A DNA stretch of 64,000 bases from Belliella kenyensis (GCF_022549675.1 NZ_JAKZGR010000010.1:62001-126000), one strand, 5' to 3'; positions 1 to 8,373 are shown, numbered from the stretch's first letter. A program made the numbers and translations. The notes: generated by a model not told the origin, from the letters alone.

Positions 1-638
1 TCTGAAAAATATACTGGTAGAAATTCAAAATTTTCATTTTTCAAATAAAATTTGAGTACTATTGGATGCGACAAAGATTTCTCGACCCCATTATAAATAC
101 CATAATCAAAATAATGAGTATAAACCGCCTGTTCTCTAGGGTCATAGTGAATACTTGCGTCGTTATAATTAATCATAAATCCAATTTCAGAGCCATCTTC
201 TCCTTTTATGGTTGTTTCATACTCGTTTAAAATCCTACCATCAATATTGATAATTCTCATCTTTTGATCTTGTATCACAAAAATTGAATCAAGATTATGC
301 ACAAGCATTTTGGAAATTCTACTCGGAATTCCATCAGGTCCTTCCCTATTTAAGGAGGTAGACTGAATTACCTTCCCCTTACTCAAATTAATGAGATCTA
401 AAGTAAAAGAACGTTCGTTATGACCTATGTAAAACTCGTCACCTCCATGAGTGTATAAAGAAAACAAATTATAAATAGGTGAACCTATAGAATCTAAAGG
501 GATCACTAAATCCCTAACATATTCAAGAGATACTATTTCCTTATCTGAAGACGAATTTTCAATTAAATACTCATTTGGCAACCTTTGACAACCAAAAAAC
601 AATCCCAATAGAATAAAAGCAATAAATTTATTATACAT
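1..638 (-). CDS. beta-propeller-like lipoprotein, 3' end cut by window edge
   Basis: The frame is open from an ATG at 638 to the window edge (212 codons), so the C-terminus is missing. The first residues form a lipoprotein signal: MYNKFIAFILLGLFFG followed by Cys17, a good lipobox. The mature part is rich in beta strands, with a 'LNREGPDGIP' turn and repeated hydrophobic strands ending in D-G or N-G turns. This resembles the Bacteroidota DUF4221 / 6-bladed beta-propeller lipoproteins, and the family name is inference from pattern. The gene lies 80 bp downstream of the small Cys-rich peptide gene on the same strand, with a hairpin between them. Proteins of this type commonly sit beside NVEALA-type peptides in Bacteroidota. 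The function is unknown; a surface or periplasmic binding role is a guess. Confidence 0.6.
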   Translation of the reverse strand, partial: MYNKFIAFILLGLFFGCQRLPNEYLIENSSSDKEIVSLEYVRDLVIPLDSIGSPIYNLFSLYTHGGDEFYIGHNERSFTLDLINLSKGKVIQSTSLNREGPDGIPSRISKMLVHNLDSIFVIQDQKMRIINIDGRILNEYETTIKGEDGSEIGFMINYNDASIHYDPREQAVYTHYFDYGIYNGVEKSLSHPIVLKFYLKNENFEFLPVYFS

Positions 639-685
639 AATTTTAACAGAGTACATATACGTGATTTAATCATAAAAAATCAATA

Positions 686-710
686 AACTGAGAGGAAACA
701 CCTCTCAGTT
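686..710 (-). terminator. hairpin between peptide gene and propeller lipoprotein gene
   Basis: A perfect 10-bp inverted repeat, AACTGAGAGG (686-695) and CCTCTCAGTT (701-710), has a 5-nt loop. On the minus strand it begins 8 nt after the peptide stop codon and is followed by a T-rich stretch. It could terminate the peptide transcript or attenuate read-through into the lipoprotein gene. Confidence 0.6.
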
Positions 711-718
711 TTAAAATA

Positions 719-1003
719 TCAATTGCAATTATAACAAACGCACGAATCGCCAGTTGAAGAATAACCACAATACCTATAATTGCTATGAGTACATCTTGAG
801 CCTTGCTTGCACTTTTCTCCTATCATTACACTCTCGAGTCTTGTCGCCATTGCAACATTTCCTAACTCAATCAGTGTAATAGAAGGAAGAACTTTTCCTT
901 CTTCAAATTCTAAACTGACCATAATATTCAGTACCAGCATTAAACTAAATGCGCACGCAGCTGTCCAACGTAGCAATTTACTTGTTTTTAAATGGTTTTT
1001 CAT
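719..1003 (-). CDS. small exported Cys-rich peptide, NVEALA-like
   Basis: This 94-residue protein has a basic N-terminus (MKNHLKTSKLLR) and a hydrophobic segment at about residues 12-30, consistent with a signal or leader segment. It ends in a 33-residue tail holding six cysteines (CKQGSRC, YC, SCVCYNC). The stretch LGNVAMA around residue 48 resembles the NVEALA motif after which the family is named (PF14055: small Bacteroidota peptides with a leader and Cys-rich tail). Assignment to that family is tentative. Start: ATG at 1003, preceded by an AT-rich leader. A tandem repeat of TATTTTTC-like units lies 69-116 bp upstream. No function is known; an exported, disulfide-bonded or modified peptide is inferred only from composition. 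It pairs with the propeller lipoprotein gene downstream. Confidence 0.65.
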   Translation of the reverse strand: MKNHLKTSKLLRWTAACAFSLMLVLNIMVSLEFEEGKVLPSITLIELGNVAMATRLESVMIGEKCKQGSRCTHSNYRYCGYSSTGDSCVCYNCN

Positions 1004-1071
1004 TGTTTTTTGGTTTTGTTGTGAATAATGAATTACCTTAAATGTTTTATTAATAAATAAGGTTATACTAA

Positions 1072-1119
1072 GAAAAATAGAAAAATAGAAAAATAGAAAA
1101 ATAGAAAAATAGAAAAATA
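1072..1119. repeat. 8-bp tandem repeat, six perfect copies
   Basis: GAAAAATA is repeated six times without a mismatch from 1072 to 1119. On the strand of the downstream peptide gene it reads (TATTTTTC)x6. Each unit differs only in its last base from a Bacteroidota -7 promoter box (TAnnTTTG). It ends 69 bp upstream of the peptide ATG. The rest of 1004-1293 is AT-rich and shows no gene. Confidence 0.95.
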
Positions 1120-1293
1120 CAAGACCTTAGTTGAATAAATACATTTCTAATTTCTATTTATGAGATACGAGATTGATTAACCTTCGATATTACTTTGAAT
1201 TTGATCTTTATCTTCGGGAAAAAAACTCAGTGAAGAAAATAAAGGTGGCTCCAAAGGGTAGGTTTTTGAACAAAAAGTAGTGTAAATTCATAA

Positions 1294-1327
1294 AAAAAAC
1301 CACAAACTCCTCAGCTTGTGGTTTTTT
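1294..1327. terminator. bidirectional terminator after atpG
   Basis: A perfect 12-bp inverted repeat, AAAAAACCACAA (1294-1305) and TTGTGGTTTTTT (1316-1327), has a 10-nt loop. It gives a T-run on both strands. On the minus strand it lies about 45 bp after the atpG stop and should end the atp transcript. Confidence 0.85.
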
Positions 1328-1341
1328 ATGTATGTAAATCT

Positions 1342-1359
1342 TCCCGATAGCTTTCGGGA
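1342..1359. repeat. short extragenic palindrome
   Basis: TCCCGA (1342-1347) and TCGGGA (1354-1359) surround TAGCTT. It lies between the atpG stop and the terminator. Short GC-rich palindromes of this kind occur in many copies between genes in some Cytophagales. I saw only this copy in the window. Confidence 0.6.
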
Positions 1360-1372
1360 CATAATTCTAAAA

Positions 1373-2248
1373 TTACTTTCCTCCAAGTGCATTGGCACCA
1401 GCTACGATCTCTAGGATCTCGTTGGTAATAGCTGCTTGACGAGATCTGTTATACATAAGCCTCAAGTCTTTCAGTAGTTCACCAGCGTTTTCAGTAGCTT
1501 TATCCATCGCAGTCATACGAGCGCCATGTTCAGAGGCATTGGATTCCAATATGGCTTTGTAGAATTGGATTTTCAATGAAGTAGGTACTAGCTCTTCTAT
1601 GATGTAAGATCTAGAAGGTTCAAGGATGTAATCCGTTTCTGATTTTTTTACGTCTGACGCTAATTCTTCAGAAGACATTGGTAAAAACTGCTCCGTGATT
1701 ACTTCTTGGGTAGCTACATTTTTGAAATGATTGTACACCAATACCACCTTATCGTATTTTCCTTCGGCGAAAGCTCCCATAGCATATTCAGCGGCGAACT
1801 TTACGTTGTCAAAACTTACGTCAGAGAATACTTGATAATAGTCAGCAATAACATTCAATTCTCTCTTCTTAAAAAACTCGTAAGCTTTTTTGCCTAAAGG
1901 GAGCACAGTCACTTGAGCTGTGGCATAATCCTGAAGTATAGTAAGGCTAGTAGCTTTCAATACATTGGCATTGAAGGCACCACAAAGACCCTTATCTGAA
2001 GTCACAGGGATGATTAAAACACTCCTGACTTCGCGTTTTTCAGCATAAGCGATATCAGCCTGACCTTCACTAGCGGCAGATACATTGTTCAGAATATTCG
2101 TCAACTTTTGCGAATATGGTCGCATTTGTGTGATCTTATCCTGTGCTCTTCTTAGCTTCGCTGCCGCAACCATTTTCATAGCCTTGGTGATCTGCTGAGT
2201 AGACACTACTGAATTGATTCTTTCCTTTACTTCCTTTAAGTTAGCCAT
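1373..2248 (-). CDS. atpG: F1F0 ATP synthase subunit gamma
   Basis: Central rotor shaft of F1. At 291 residues it has the usual length. The N-terminal helix begins MANLKEVKERINSV and continues into the family motif QQITKAMKMVAAAKLRRAQ. The C-terminal helix includes RQAAITNEILEIVAGANAL, the other half of the antiparallel coiled coil. The Rossmann-like middle contains the conserved SDKGLCGAFN stretch. It is the last gene of the minus-strand atp operon, 80 bp after atpA with a hairpin between them. A strong terminator follows. atpD (beta) and atpC (epsilon) do not follow, as is normal in Bacteroidota, where they lie elsewhere. Confidence 0.98.
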   Translation of the reverse strand: MANLKEVKERINSVVSTQQITKAMKMVAAAKLRRAQDKITQMRPYSQKLTNILNNVSAASEGQADIAYAEKREVRSVLIIPVTSDKGLCGAFNANVLKATSLTILQDYATAQVTVLPLGKKAYEFFKKRELNVIADYYQVFSDVSFDNVKFAAEYAMGAFAEGKYDKVVLVYNHFKNVATQEVITEQFLPMSSEELASDVKKSETDYILEPSRSYIIEELVPTSLKIQFYKAILESNASEHGARMTAMDKATENAGELLKDLRLMYNRSRQAAITNEILEIVAGANALGGK

Positions 2249-2285
2249 ACTTTAGATTGATATGGAGGGGTATTTTTTATATAAG

Positions 2286-2315
2286 CAACCTCGGAGACCT
2301 TAGCCTCCAAGGTTG
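2286..2315 (-). other. intercistronic hairpin atpA-atpG
   Basis: CAACCT (2286-2291) pairs with AGGTTG (2310-2315) and GGAG (2293-2296) with CTCC (2305-2308), with one mismatch between them. There is no T-run, so it is more likely an mRNA stability or processing element than a terminator. Confidence 0.5.
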
Positions 2316-2328
2316 ATATGATCTATAA

Positions 2329-3906
2329 TTATTTTGCGTATTTAGGAGATAATTCCTTAGCTGCTGATTCTAGTAATTTACCAGCAGTATCTAGATCACC
2401 CTTTTTGATAGCTGTAAGCGCTTCAGGATAGCTAGCTGCTAGCAAGTTGTAGAATTCTTTTTCAAATTCTCTAGCTCTTTCTACAGGAACTGTATCCATC
2501 AAACCTTTGGTAGAAGCATAGATGATTGCAACTTGGTTTTCTACAGCTACAGGAGCATATTGAGCTTGCTTCAAGATTTCTTGGTTTCTTCTACCTCTTT
2601 CGATCGTTCTCTTAGTAGATGCATCTAGATCAGAACCGAATTTAGAGAAAGCTTCCAATTCACGGAATTGCGCTTGGTCAAGCTTCAATGTACCCGCTAC
2701 TTTTTTCATAGACTTGATCTGAGCAGATCCACCTACTCTAGATACAGAGATACCTACGTTGATCGCAGGTCTGATACCTGAGTTGAAAAGGTTTGTTTCC
2801 AAGAAAATCTGACCATCTGTAATAGAGATCACGTTAGTCGGGATATATGCAGAAACGTCAGACGCTTGTGTTTCAATGATAGGAAGTGCAGTCAATGAAC
2901 CTCCACCTTTTACCAAATGCTTGATAGATTCAGGAAGGTCGTTCATTTCACTAGCGATCTTGTCAGAAGCATTGATTTTTGCAGCTCTTTCAAGCAATCT
3001 TGAGTGAAGGTAGAATACATCACCTGGGTACGCTTCACGACCTGGAGGTCTTCTCAATAGTAGAGATACTTCACGGTAAGCTACTGCTTGCTTAGACAAA
3101 TCATCATATACTACCAATGCTGGACGTCCGGTATCACGGAAGAACTCACCAATAGCTGCACCTGTAAATGGTGCAAAGAATTGCATAGGAGCAGGATCAG
3201 ATGCTGCAGCAGATACTACAACAGTATAAGGAAGAGCGCCACCTTTTTCTAAAGCTGCTACCACACCCGCTACTGTGGAAGCCTTCTGTCCTACAGCTAC
3301 ATAGATACAGAATACAGGCTCACCTTTGTCGTAAAATTCTTTTTGGTTGATAATGGTATCGATCACAACAGCTGTCTTACCAGTCTGACGGTCACCGATT
3401 ACCAATTCACGCTGGCCTCTTCCGATTGGAATCATAGAGTCAATAGACTTGATGCCAGTCTGAAGTGGCTCGTTCACAGGCTGTCTGTAGATCACACCTG
3501 GAGCTTTTCTTTCCAATGGCATATCATAAAGTTCTCCTGCGAGAGGGCCTTTACCGTCGATTGGGTTACCCAAGGTATCTACTACTCTACCTAGCATACC
3601 TTCACCTACCTTGATAGATGCGATTTGCTTGGTTCTTTTTACAGTGTCACCTTCTTTTACTTGCTTAGAGTCACCGAACAATACGGCACCCACATTGTCC
3701 TCTTCAAGGTTAAGTACCATTGCTTTTAGTCCGTTTTCGAACGCAAGCAATTCACCAGCTTGAGCTTTGGAAAGTCCATAGATACGGGCTACACCATCAC
3801 CTACTTGAAGGACGGTACCCACTTCTTCCAGTTCAGCCTCAGTTCTAGCTCCAGAGAGTTGTTCTCTCAATATCGCCGAAACTTCATCAGGTCTTACTTC
3901 TGCCAT
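2329..3906 (-). CDS. atpA: F1F0 ATP synthase subunit alpha
   Basis: Non-catalytic nucleotide-binding subunit of F1, 525 residues. The N-terminus ([19 protein letters not shown]) matches the delta-binding helix. The beta-barrel domain has [10 protein letters not shown]. The P-loop is [19 protein letters not shown], a conserved C-terminal alpha-subunit motif, follows later. The domain order and length are standard with no internal disruption. It lies between atpH (34 bp upstream) and atpG in the minus-strand operon. The start is ATG at 3906. Confidence 0.98.
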   Translation of the reverse strand: MAEVRPDEVSAILREQLSGARTEAELEEVGTVLQVGDGVARIYGLSKAQAGELLAFENGLKAMVLNLEEDNVGAVLFGDSKQVKEGDTVKRTKQIASIKVGEGMLGRVVDTLGNPIDGKGPLAGELYDMPLERKAPGVIYRQPVNEPLQTGIKSIDSMIPIGRGQRELVIGDRQTGKTAVVIDTIINQKEFYDKGEPVFCIYVAVGQKASTVAGVVAALEKGGALPYTVVVSAAASDPAPMQFFAPFTGAAIGEFFRDTGRPALVVYDDLSKQAVAYREVSLLLRRPPGREAYPGDVFYLHSRLLERAAKINASDKIASEMNDLPESIKHLVKGGGSLTALPIIETQASDVSAYIPTNVISITDGQIFLETNLFNSGIRPAINVGISVSRVGGSAQIKSMKKVAGTLKLDQAQFRELEAFSKFGSDLDASTKRTIERGRRNQEILKQAQYAPVAVENQVAIIYASTKGLMDTVPVERAREFEKEFYNLLAASYPEALTAIKKGDLDTAGKLLESAAKELSPKYAK

Positions 3907-3940
3907 TATTGAATATGATTAAATGTTATTGCTATGATTT

Positions 3941-4501
3941 TTAAATTTTACTTTCGTAGTGATTTTGAGAAAACTCAAGCTTCAAAGCTTTCAGTTTGCT
4001 GCTCAGTGATTCGTCTAGTTGTCTATCATTGACTTTTAGTACAAATCCCCCGATCAAATCACTGTTGATTTTTTCGTTCAATGTTACTTTCTCCAATCCA
4101 GAGATTTCTTTGACAGTAGCGATGAATTTTTCTCTCAGCTCCTCTGTGATCGGGAAAGTTGTAGTCAATTCAGCTACTTGAATACCATTGTGTAGGTTAT
4201 ACTGCTTTTGAAATTCTCTAGCGATATCCAGCAAAAGATTTGCTCTGTTTTTTCGAGTTACGATGTCGAAAAAAGCTAAAGTCAAAGCATTACCTGACTT
4301 TTCAAAAAGCGCTTTCAATACCTTCAATTTTTTATCAAAAGTCACGATGGGACTATTCAAGCAAAGAGCCAGCTCTCTGTTGTCACTTGCCATTTTGACC
4401 AGCTGATTCATATCGGCTAGCACCTCATCTAAGGCGTTTTTTTCAATGGCAAGCTCTACTAGAGACTTGGCGTATCTGGAGGAAACTCTGAATTCAGACA
4501 T
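3941..4501 (-). CDS. atpH: F1F0 ATP synthase subunit delta
   Basis: Peripheral stalk subunit (OSCP-like), 186 residues. The N-terminal helical bundle begins MSEFRVSSRYAKSLVELA, a typical family start. The C-terminus shows the conserved segment near SDLIGGFVLKVNDRQLDESLSSKL. It starts 1 nt after the atpF stop, so translation is probably coupled. It joins the b-subunit dimer to the alpha crown. No unusual features. Confidence 0.97.
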   Translation of the reverse strand: MSEFRVSSRYAKSLVELAIEKNALDEVLADMNQLVKMASDNRELALCLNSPIVTFDKKLKVLKALFEKSGNALTLAFFDIVTRKNRANLLLDIAREFQKQYNLHNGIQVAELTTTFPITEELREKFIATVKEISGLEKVTLNEKINSDLIGGFVLKVNDRQLDESLSSKLKALKLEFSQNHYESKI

Positions 4502-4502
4502 C

Positions 4503-4997
4503 TTAGTTCAGGTTTATATCTTTTACCATATCGTCTACCAAAGCTTTCTGAGCAGCGTCGGTAGCAAGATTTTTTCTTAATAGTTTCTCTGTTACTTCTA
4601 AAGTAAGCTGTGCTACTTGATTTTTCACTTCAGTGAGGGCAGCTTTCTTCTCATTCTCGATTACTCCTTTTGCTGATTCGATCATCTTGGCACCTTCAGT
4701 AGCAGCGGCTTGTTTTGCATCTTCGATCATCTTGGCAGCAGCATCATTGGCTGTTTTCAAGATGTTATCTCTTTCAATTCTTGCTTCTTGAAGTAGTTTC
4801 TCGTTTTCAGCCTTAAGGTTTGCCATTTCAGCTTTAGCTTGCTCAGCTGCTTTGAGAGCATTTTCAATGCTTGTTTCTCTTTCTTCAAGAGCACTCAATA
4901 TCGGCTTCCAAGCAAACTTTACTAAGATGAATAGCAAGGCAAGGAATCCAATCAATTGCCAAAATATAAGTCCAGAACTAGGTATTATAAGATCCAT
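4503..4997 (-). CDS. atpF: F1F0 ATP synthase subunit b
   Basis: Membrane-anchored peripheral stalk, 164 residues. One N-terminal transmembrane helix (about residues 8-28, GLIFWQLIGFLALLFILVKF) precedes a long Ala/Glu/Lys-rich coiled coil to the end (WKPILSALEERETSIENALK and onward). The family expects a dimer reaching up to delta. It is separated from atpE by 81 bp that contain a strong hairpin, and it lies 1 nt before atpH. Confidence 0.97.
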   Translation of the reverse strand: MDLIIPSSGLIFWQLIGFLALLFILVKFAWKPILSALEERETSIENALKAAEQAKAEMANLKAENEKLLQEARIERDNILKTANDAAAKMIEDAKQAAATEGAKMIESAKGVIENEKKAALTEVKNQVAQLTLEVTEKLLRKNLATDAAQKALVDDMVKDINLN

Positions 4998-5040
4998 TTA
5001 TTTTTATGTTATAATTTCGGATTTGTTCAAATCAAGAGAA

Positions 5041-5063
5041 GGGATTGGCCAATCGCCAATCCC
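5041..5063 (-). other. intercistronic hairpin atpE-atpF
   Basis: GGGATTGGC (5041-5049) and GCCAATCCC (5055-5063) form a perfect 9-bp stem with a 5-nt loop. It starts 15 nt after the atpE stop on the minus strand. The downstream sequence is only mildly T-rich, so it may stabilise the atpE mRNA or partly terminate it. Either would favour surplus c subunit over the single-copy subunits. Confidence 0.7.
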
Positions 5064-5078
5064 TCTTTTCTTTTGTTC

Positions 5079-5348
<270 letters not shown>

Positions 5349-5379
5349 TTATTTATAAATTGAACAAAGAAATTTCTAA

Positions 5380-6402
5380 TTAATGATGCTCATGCTCAGC
5401 TACAGCCCCACCAATATACATGGCAGTGAATAGCGTAAATACATAAGCTTGGATAGTGGCTACCAAGAGTTCGATTACATTCAAGAATGTCACCATCAAA
5501 GTACTCACTACGCCTATCGCATAAGATTCAAAGATGAAAACCAATGCGATAAAAGCTAATATCACAATGTGACCCGCAGTGATCGCTACAAATAGACGGA
5601 CCATCAAGGCAAATGGCTTAGTAAATAAACCGATGATTTCTACAGGTACAATTACCAACAATAATGGAACTGGAACTCCTGGCGTCATGAATACGTGCTT
5701 CCAGTATTCTTTATTTCCATTCACATTGACAATGATAAATGTCAAAACAGCAAGGGTAGCAGTCACAGCGATGTTACCTGTCAAGTTAGCTGCACCTGGG
5801 AGTAATCCCATTAAGTTTCCTATCCAGATAAAGAAAAATAATGTCAACAAATATGGGACGAACTTCTTGTATTTCGGCCCTATAGATTTGTAAGCAATTT
5901 CATCTCTTACGAATATTACGATAGGCTCTAAGAACGAAGCTACACCTTTAGGTGCTTTTACTCCATTTTTCTTGTAGTGAGAGGAGGCCGATATTACTAG
6001 GAATCCCATTACGATCACTACTAAAAACAGCATGGCCACATTTTTGGTGATAGATAAATCTACAAAAGACCCTCCGTCTGCTCTGTGTAAATGTTCATGA
6101 GCATCTATATAATAAACGCCCTGACCATGTGCCTCTCCGAATCTGTGTGTTTCGTGGTCTTGAAAATCTGATGACATGAAGAACTCAAGTCCTCTATCAG
6201 ACGAATACAAAATCACAGGTAAGGGAAGTGTAACATGCGTATGTCCTAAGGTGGTGAAGTGCCACTCATAGGAGTCTTTTATGTGGTGCATGATAAAACT
6301 AGTTTTATCTTCTTCGTCACCCGAAGCGAATGTTGGGGTGGAGAATGTCAGCAAAAGAGCTGAGAATAAAACGCTTAAGCAAAGAAACTTACGGAACATC
6401 AA
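5380..6402 (-). CDS. atpB: F1F0 ATP synthase subunit a
   Basis: Stator channel subunit, 340 residues, longer than the E. coli form. It has a cleavable-looking signal (MMFRKFLCLSVLFSALLLTF) and a polar extracytoplasmic N-terminal region rich in His and Asp, as is usual in Bacteroidota. The essential Arg is in ALMVRLFVAITAGHIV. The position that is Asn in most homologues (RLFxN) is Ala here. The C-terminal helix (LLVATIQAYVFTLF) is conserved, and the protein ends HEHH. The start overlaps the stop of the preceding small membrane protein by 4 bp, implying coupled translation. Confidence 0.97.
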   Translation of the reverse strand: MMFRKFLCLSVLFSALLLTFSTPTFASGDEEDKTSFIMHHIKDSYEWHFTTLGHTHVTLPLPVILYSSDRGLEFFMSSDFQDHETHRFGEAHGQGVYYIDAHEHLHRADGGSFVDLSITKNVAMLFLVVIVMGFLVISASSHYKKNGVKAPKGVASFLEPIVIFVRDEIAYKSIGPKYKKFVPYLLTLFFFIWIGNLMGLLPGAANLTGNIAVTATLAVLTFIIVNVNGNKEYWKHVFMTPGVPVPLLLVIVPVEIIGLFTKPFALMVRLFVAITAGHIVILAFIALVFIFESYAIGVVSTLMVTFLNVIELLVATIQAYVFTLFTAMYIGGAVAEHEHH

Positions 6403-6806
6403 ATCGTATTTTTATGACCTATTTTTGAATGCGGGCGCAAATTAGCTATTAACCCGTATATATCAAATATTAAGTAGAACAAATAAATGACAAAGAAATT
6501 AACTACAAACAGAATTATATTTTCGATATCCAAAAGCAAGAATATCACTACAAAGCCTAAGCTTGCCATAAATCTTATCGCTGTAGCTCCTAAGAGGATA
6601 TTAGATGAATTTTCTTTGCTAATTTTCATTAAGTATTGGACAAATGCACCCGTTACCCAAGTCAATAAAGCAAAAAAAGATAGAATTTTCCAGATTGTAT
6701 CATGCACCCAGGTTGGCTGTATGTGATTCTGAAGGATATAAATCAATCCCGCCAAAACTAATGTTAAAGCGATAATCCTTACTGTGAATGTTTTGATACT
6801 AGACAT
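6399..6806 (-). CDS. small four-TM membrane protein in the atp operon
   Basis: This 135-residue protein has about four transmembrane helices (near residues 10-25, 37-60, 72-90 and 92-118) and no catalytic motif. A gene of this size and topology usually lies between the AtpZ-like gene and atpB in Bacteroidota (often labelled DUF6168). By position it is an AtpI-like assembly or ion-supply factor, but sequence alone does not prove that. Its stop overlaps the atpB start by 4 bp (ATGA), and its start is 24 bp after the AtpZ-like gene. Confidence 0.75.
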   Translation of the reverse strand: MSSIKTFTVRIIALTLVLAGLIYILQNHIQPTWVHDTIWKILSFFALLTWVTGAFVQYLMKISKENSSNILLGATAIRFMASLGFVVIFLLLDIENIILFVVNFFVIYLFYLIFDIYGLIANLRPHSKIGHKNTI

Positions 6807-6830
6807 GCCTCTCTGAATGAAGGCGCAAAA

Positions 6831-7085
6831 TTAAGGCTTTTTTCTCTTATCTTCTATCTTATTTTCATTTTTAAGTGACTGAAAAAGTTGATAAAAGGCT
6901 ATTGCTATAGATAAAAAACAAAAAAGTAACAGCCAAACAGGAAAATCTTGCTCACTTTTCTTCTGAATCAGCCAACCTATCCATGTGCCAAGGCCGATGA
7001 TCCCACATAGCTGAAAAGACAAACCTATGTATTTTATATAGCCATTATCGTTGCTCGATGAGGACTTTTTCTTTAGGTGCTCCAA
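6831..7085 (-). CDS. atpZ: AtpZ/AtpI-like protein
   Basis: This 84-residue protein has two transmembrane hairpin helices (about residues 21-41 and 49-68) flanked by charged ends, the standard AtpZ/AtpI architecture. The motif YIGLSFQLCGIIGLGTWIGW fits the family. AtpI/AtpZ proteins help c-ring assembly or Mg2+/Ca2+ supply in other bacteria. The start lies 41 bp inside the bactofilin gene in another frame. That is an unusually long overlap and ties the cytoskeletal gene to the atp operon. Confidence 0.85.
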   Translation of the reverse strand: MEHLKKKSSSSNDNGYIKYIGLSFQLCGIIGLGTWIGWLIQKKSEQDFPVWLLLFCFLSIAIAFYQLFQSLKNENKIEDKRKKP

Positions 7086-7470
7086 TTTTTAGATTTTGAT
7101 TAGTAGCTTGAATCGTATCTCCCATGTGGCAGGCTCCATTGAAGGATGCGCCGTTTTCTATGACCAGCTTTTGTGTGAAAATGTCTCCCCGAATTTGTGC
7201 TGTTTTTTTGAGAAACAATATTCCTTTACAATGAATTTCTCCGTGGACTATTCCTGAGATTTCAGCTTCAATTGAATAAAGATTGCCATTTACAAATGCT
7301 GATTCTCCAATTACTATTTTATTTTTAGAGTCTAAAGTTCCATCTACTTTTCCCTCTACCCTGATATTTCCTTGTGCTTTGATATCACCTTTGATTACGG
7401 TCTCCTTCGAAATTACATTACTAGAATTGACCATTTCAACAACAGATTTGTCGTCTTGTCTCTTAAACAT
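7045..7470 (-). CDS. bactofilin (polymer-forming cytoskeletal protein)
   Basis: This 141-residue protein has a short disordered N-terminus and then a right-handed beta-helix core of about 100 residues (TVIKGDIKAQGNIRVEGKVD through IFTQKLVIENG), the bactofilin (DUF583) signature. The spaced hydrophobic and Gly pattern (VEGKVDG, VNGNLYS, VHGEIHC, IRGDIFT) marks successive turns. Bactofilins polymerise and often recruit cell-wall hydrolases. Here an M23 peptidase gene ends 2 bp upstream, the same pairing seen with CcmA/Csd in other phyla. The last codons overlap the AtpZ-like gene. Confidence 0.93.
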   Translation of the reverse strand: MFKRQDDKSVVEMVNSSNVISKETVIKGDIKAQGNIRVEGKVDGTLDSKNKIVIGESAFVNGNLYSIEAEISGIVHGEIHCKGILFLKKTAQIRGDIFTQKLVIENGASFNGACHMGDTIQATNQNLKIGAPKEKVLIEQR

Positions 7471-7472
7471 GT

Positions 7473-8342
7473 TTAATTAAATGTTATGAATTCTTGGGGA
7501 TTAAGTGAGTTTCCTTTGTACCACAGCTCGAAGTGAAGGTGCTGACCTGTGGTAAGTTCTCCAGTATTTCCTATTATCGAGATGATTTCTCCACCTTTTA
7601 TTACATCTCCTACAGATTTCAATAATACGGAATTATGTTTATAAAATGAAACCAATTCATTGGCATGTTGTACACCGATGACATAGCCGGTCTCCAAAGT
7701 CCATGATGCTATCAAGACGGTCCCTGCTGCGATAGCCTTGACGGGCTCATTCTCTGAAGCTACGATGTCTATTCCAAAATGTCCCATTTGGGGATTGTAT
7801 GCAGAGACCACCACCCCTCTCAATGGGGGGAAAAAATAGGCGTCAGAAAAGGAAGTAGAAACTAGACTTTTTGAGTTATTGTAATCCATAGCTATACCCC
7901 TAAATTCACTTTCTATGGATTTGGTAGCTTCACTTTTTTCAAAAAGATCAATTTCCTTAGTTGTATTCCTTTGTGAATTTGTTGTGCTCTCATCTATATC
8001 AGCAGCTTGTTCAGTATCTCCTGAGATTACTCTTTGGATATTTTTCACATACAGGTCTCTCTGCTGTACTTCTACTACAAGTGAATCTACTATATCAGCC
8101 AGTTCCAATATCCTAGCTGTGTTCTCGGTTTCCAAATATTCAGGATCAAACCAAGCTTTCAGAAATGTCCTAGAGGCTATCAAAGAAAATCCAATACTTA
8201 TAAAAAAAAAGAGAATTAAAATTAGACCTAATTTCAGCTTGGTTATACTCAAGGAGGTGATCACAGAAAAGTCCTCTTCTTTTCTAATTACGAATAAAAA
8301 CTTTGTTTTTAACCAACTCCTTGATTGCTCTCTTAAACCCAA
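7473..8342 (-). CDS. M23 family membrane-anchored peptidoglycan endopeptidase
   Basis: This 289-residue protein has a cytoplasmic basic segment, one transmembrane helix (about residues 33-53), a coiled-coil linker (residues 65-105) and a C-terminal LytM domain (about 175-285). The zinc ligands are visible: His and Asp in GHFGIDI, and HxH in HLHFELW. The start used is TTG at 8342; the next ATG would remove the anchor. The family cleaves peptide cross-links in the wall. Its position 2 bp before the bactofilin gene suggests the bactofilin localises it. A TATTTTTG box lies upstream at 8374-8381. Confidence 0.9.
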   Translation of the reverse strand: MGLREQSRSWLKTKFLFVIRKEEDFSVITSLSITKLKLGLILILFFFISIGFSLIASRTFLKAWFDPEYLETENTARILELADIVDSLVVEVQQRDLYVKNIQRVISGDTEQAADIDESTTNSQRNTTKEIDLFEKSEATKSIESEFRGIAMDYNNSKSLVSTSFSDAYFFPPLRGVVVSAYNPQMGHFGIDIVASENEPVKAIAAGTVLIASWTLETGYVIGVQHANELVSFYKHNSVLLKSVGDVIKGGEIISIIGNTGELTTGQHLHFELWYKGNSLNPQEFITFN

Positions 8343-8373
8343 TTTCTTTTAATTTAAATGATTTTCTTTTTTT

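Noticed and set aside
3343-3594. Open frame opposite atpA
   Set aside because: It lies wholly antisense to a conserved gene, has no start signals, and reflects atpA codon bias. Other long antisense frames were dropped for the same reason.
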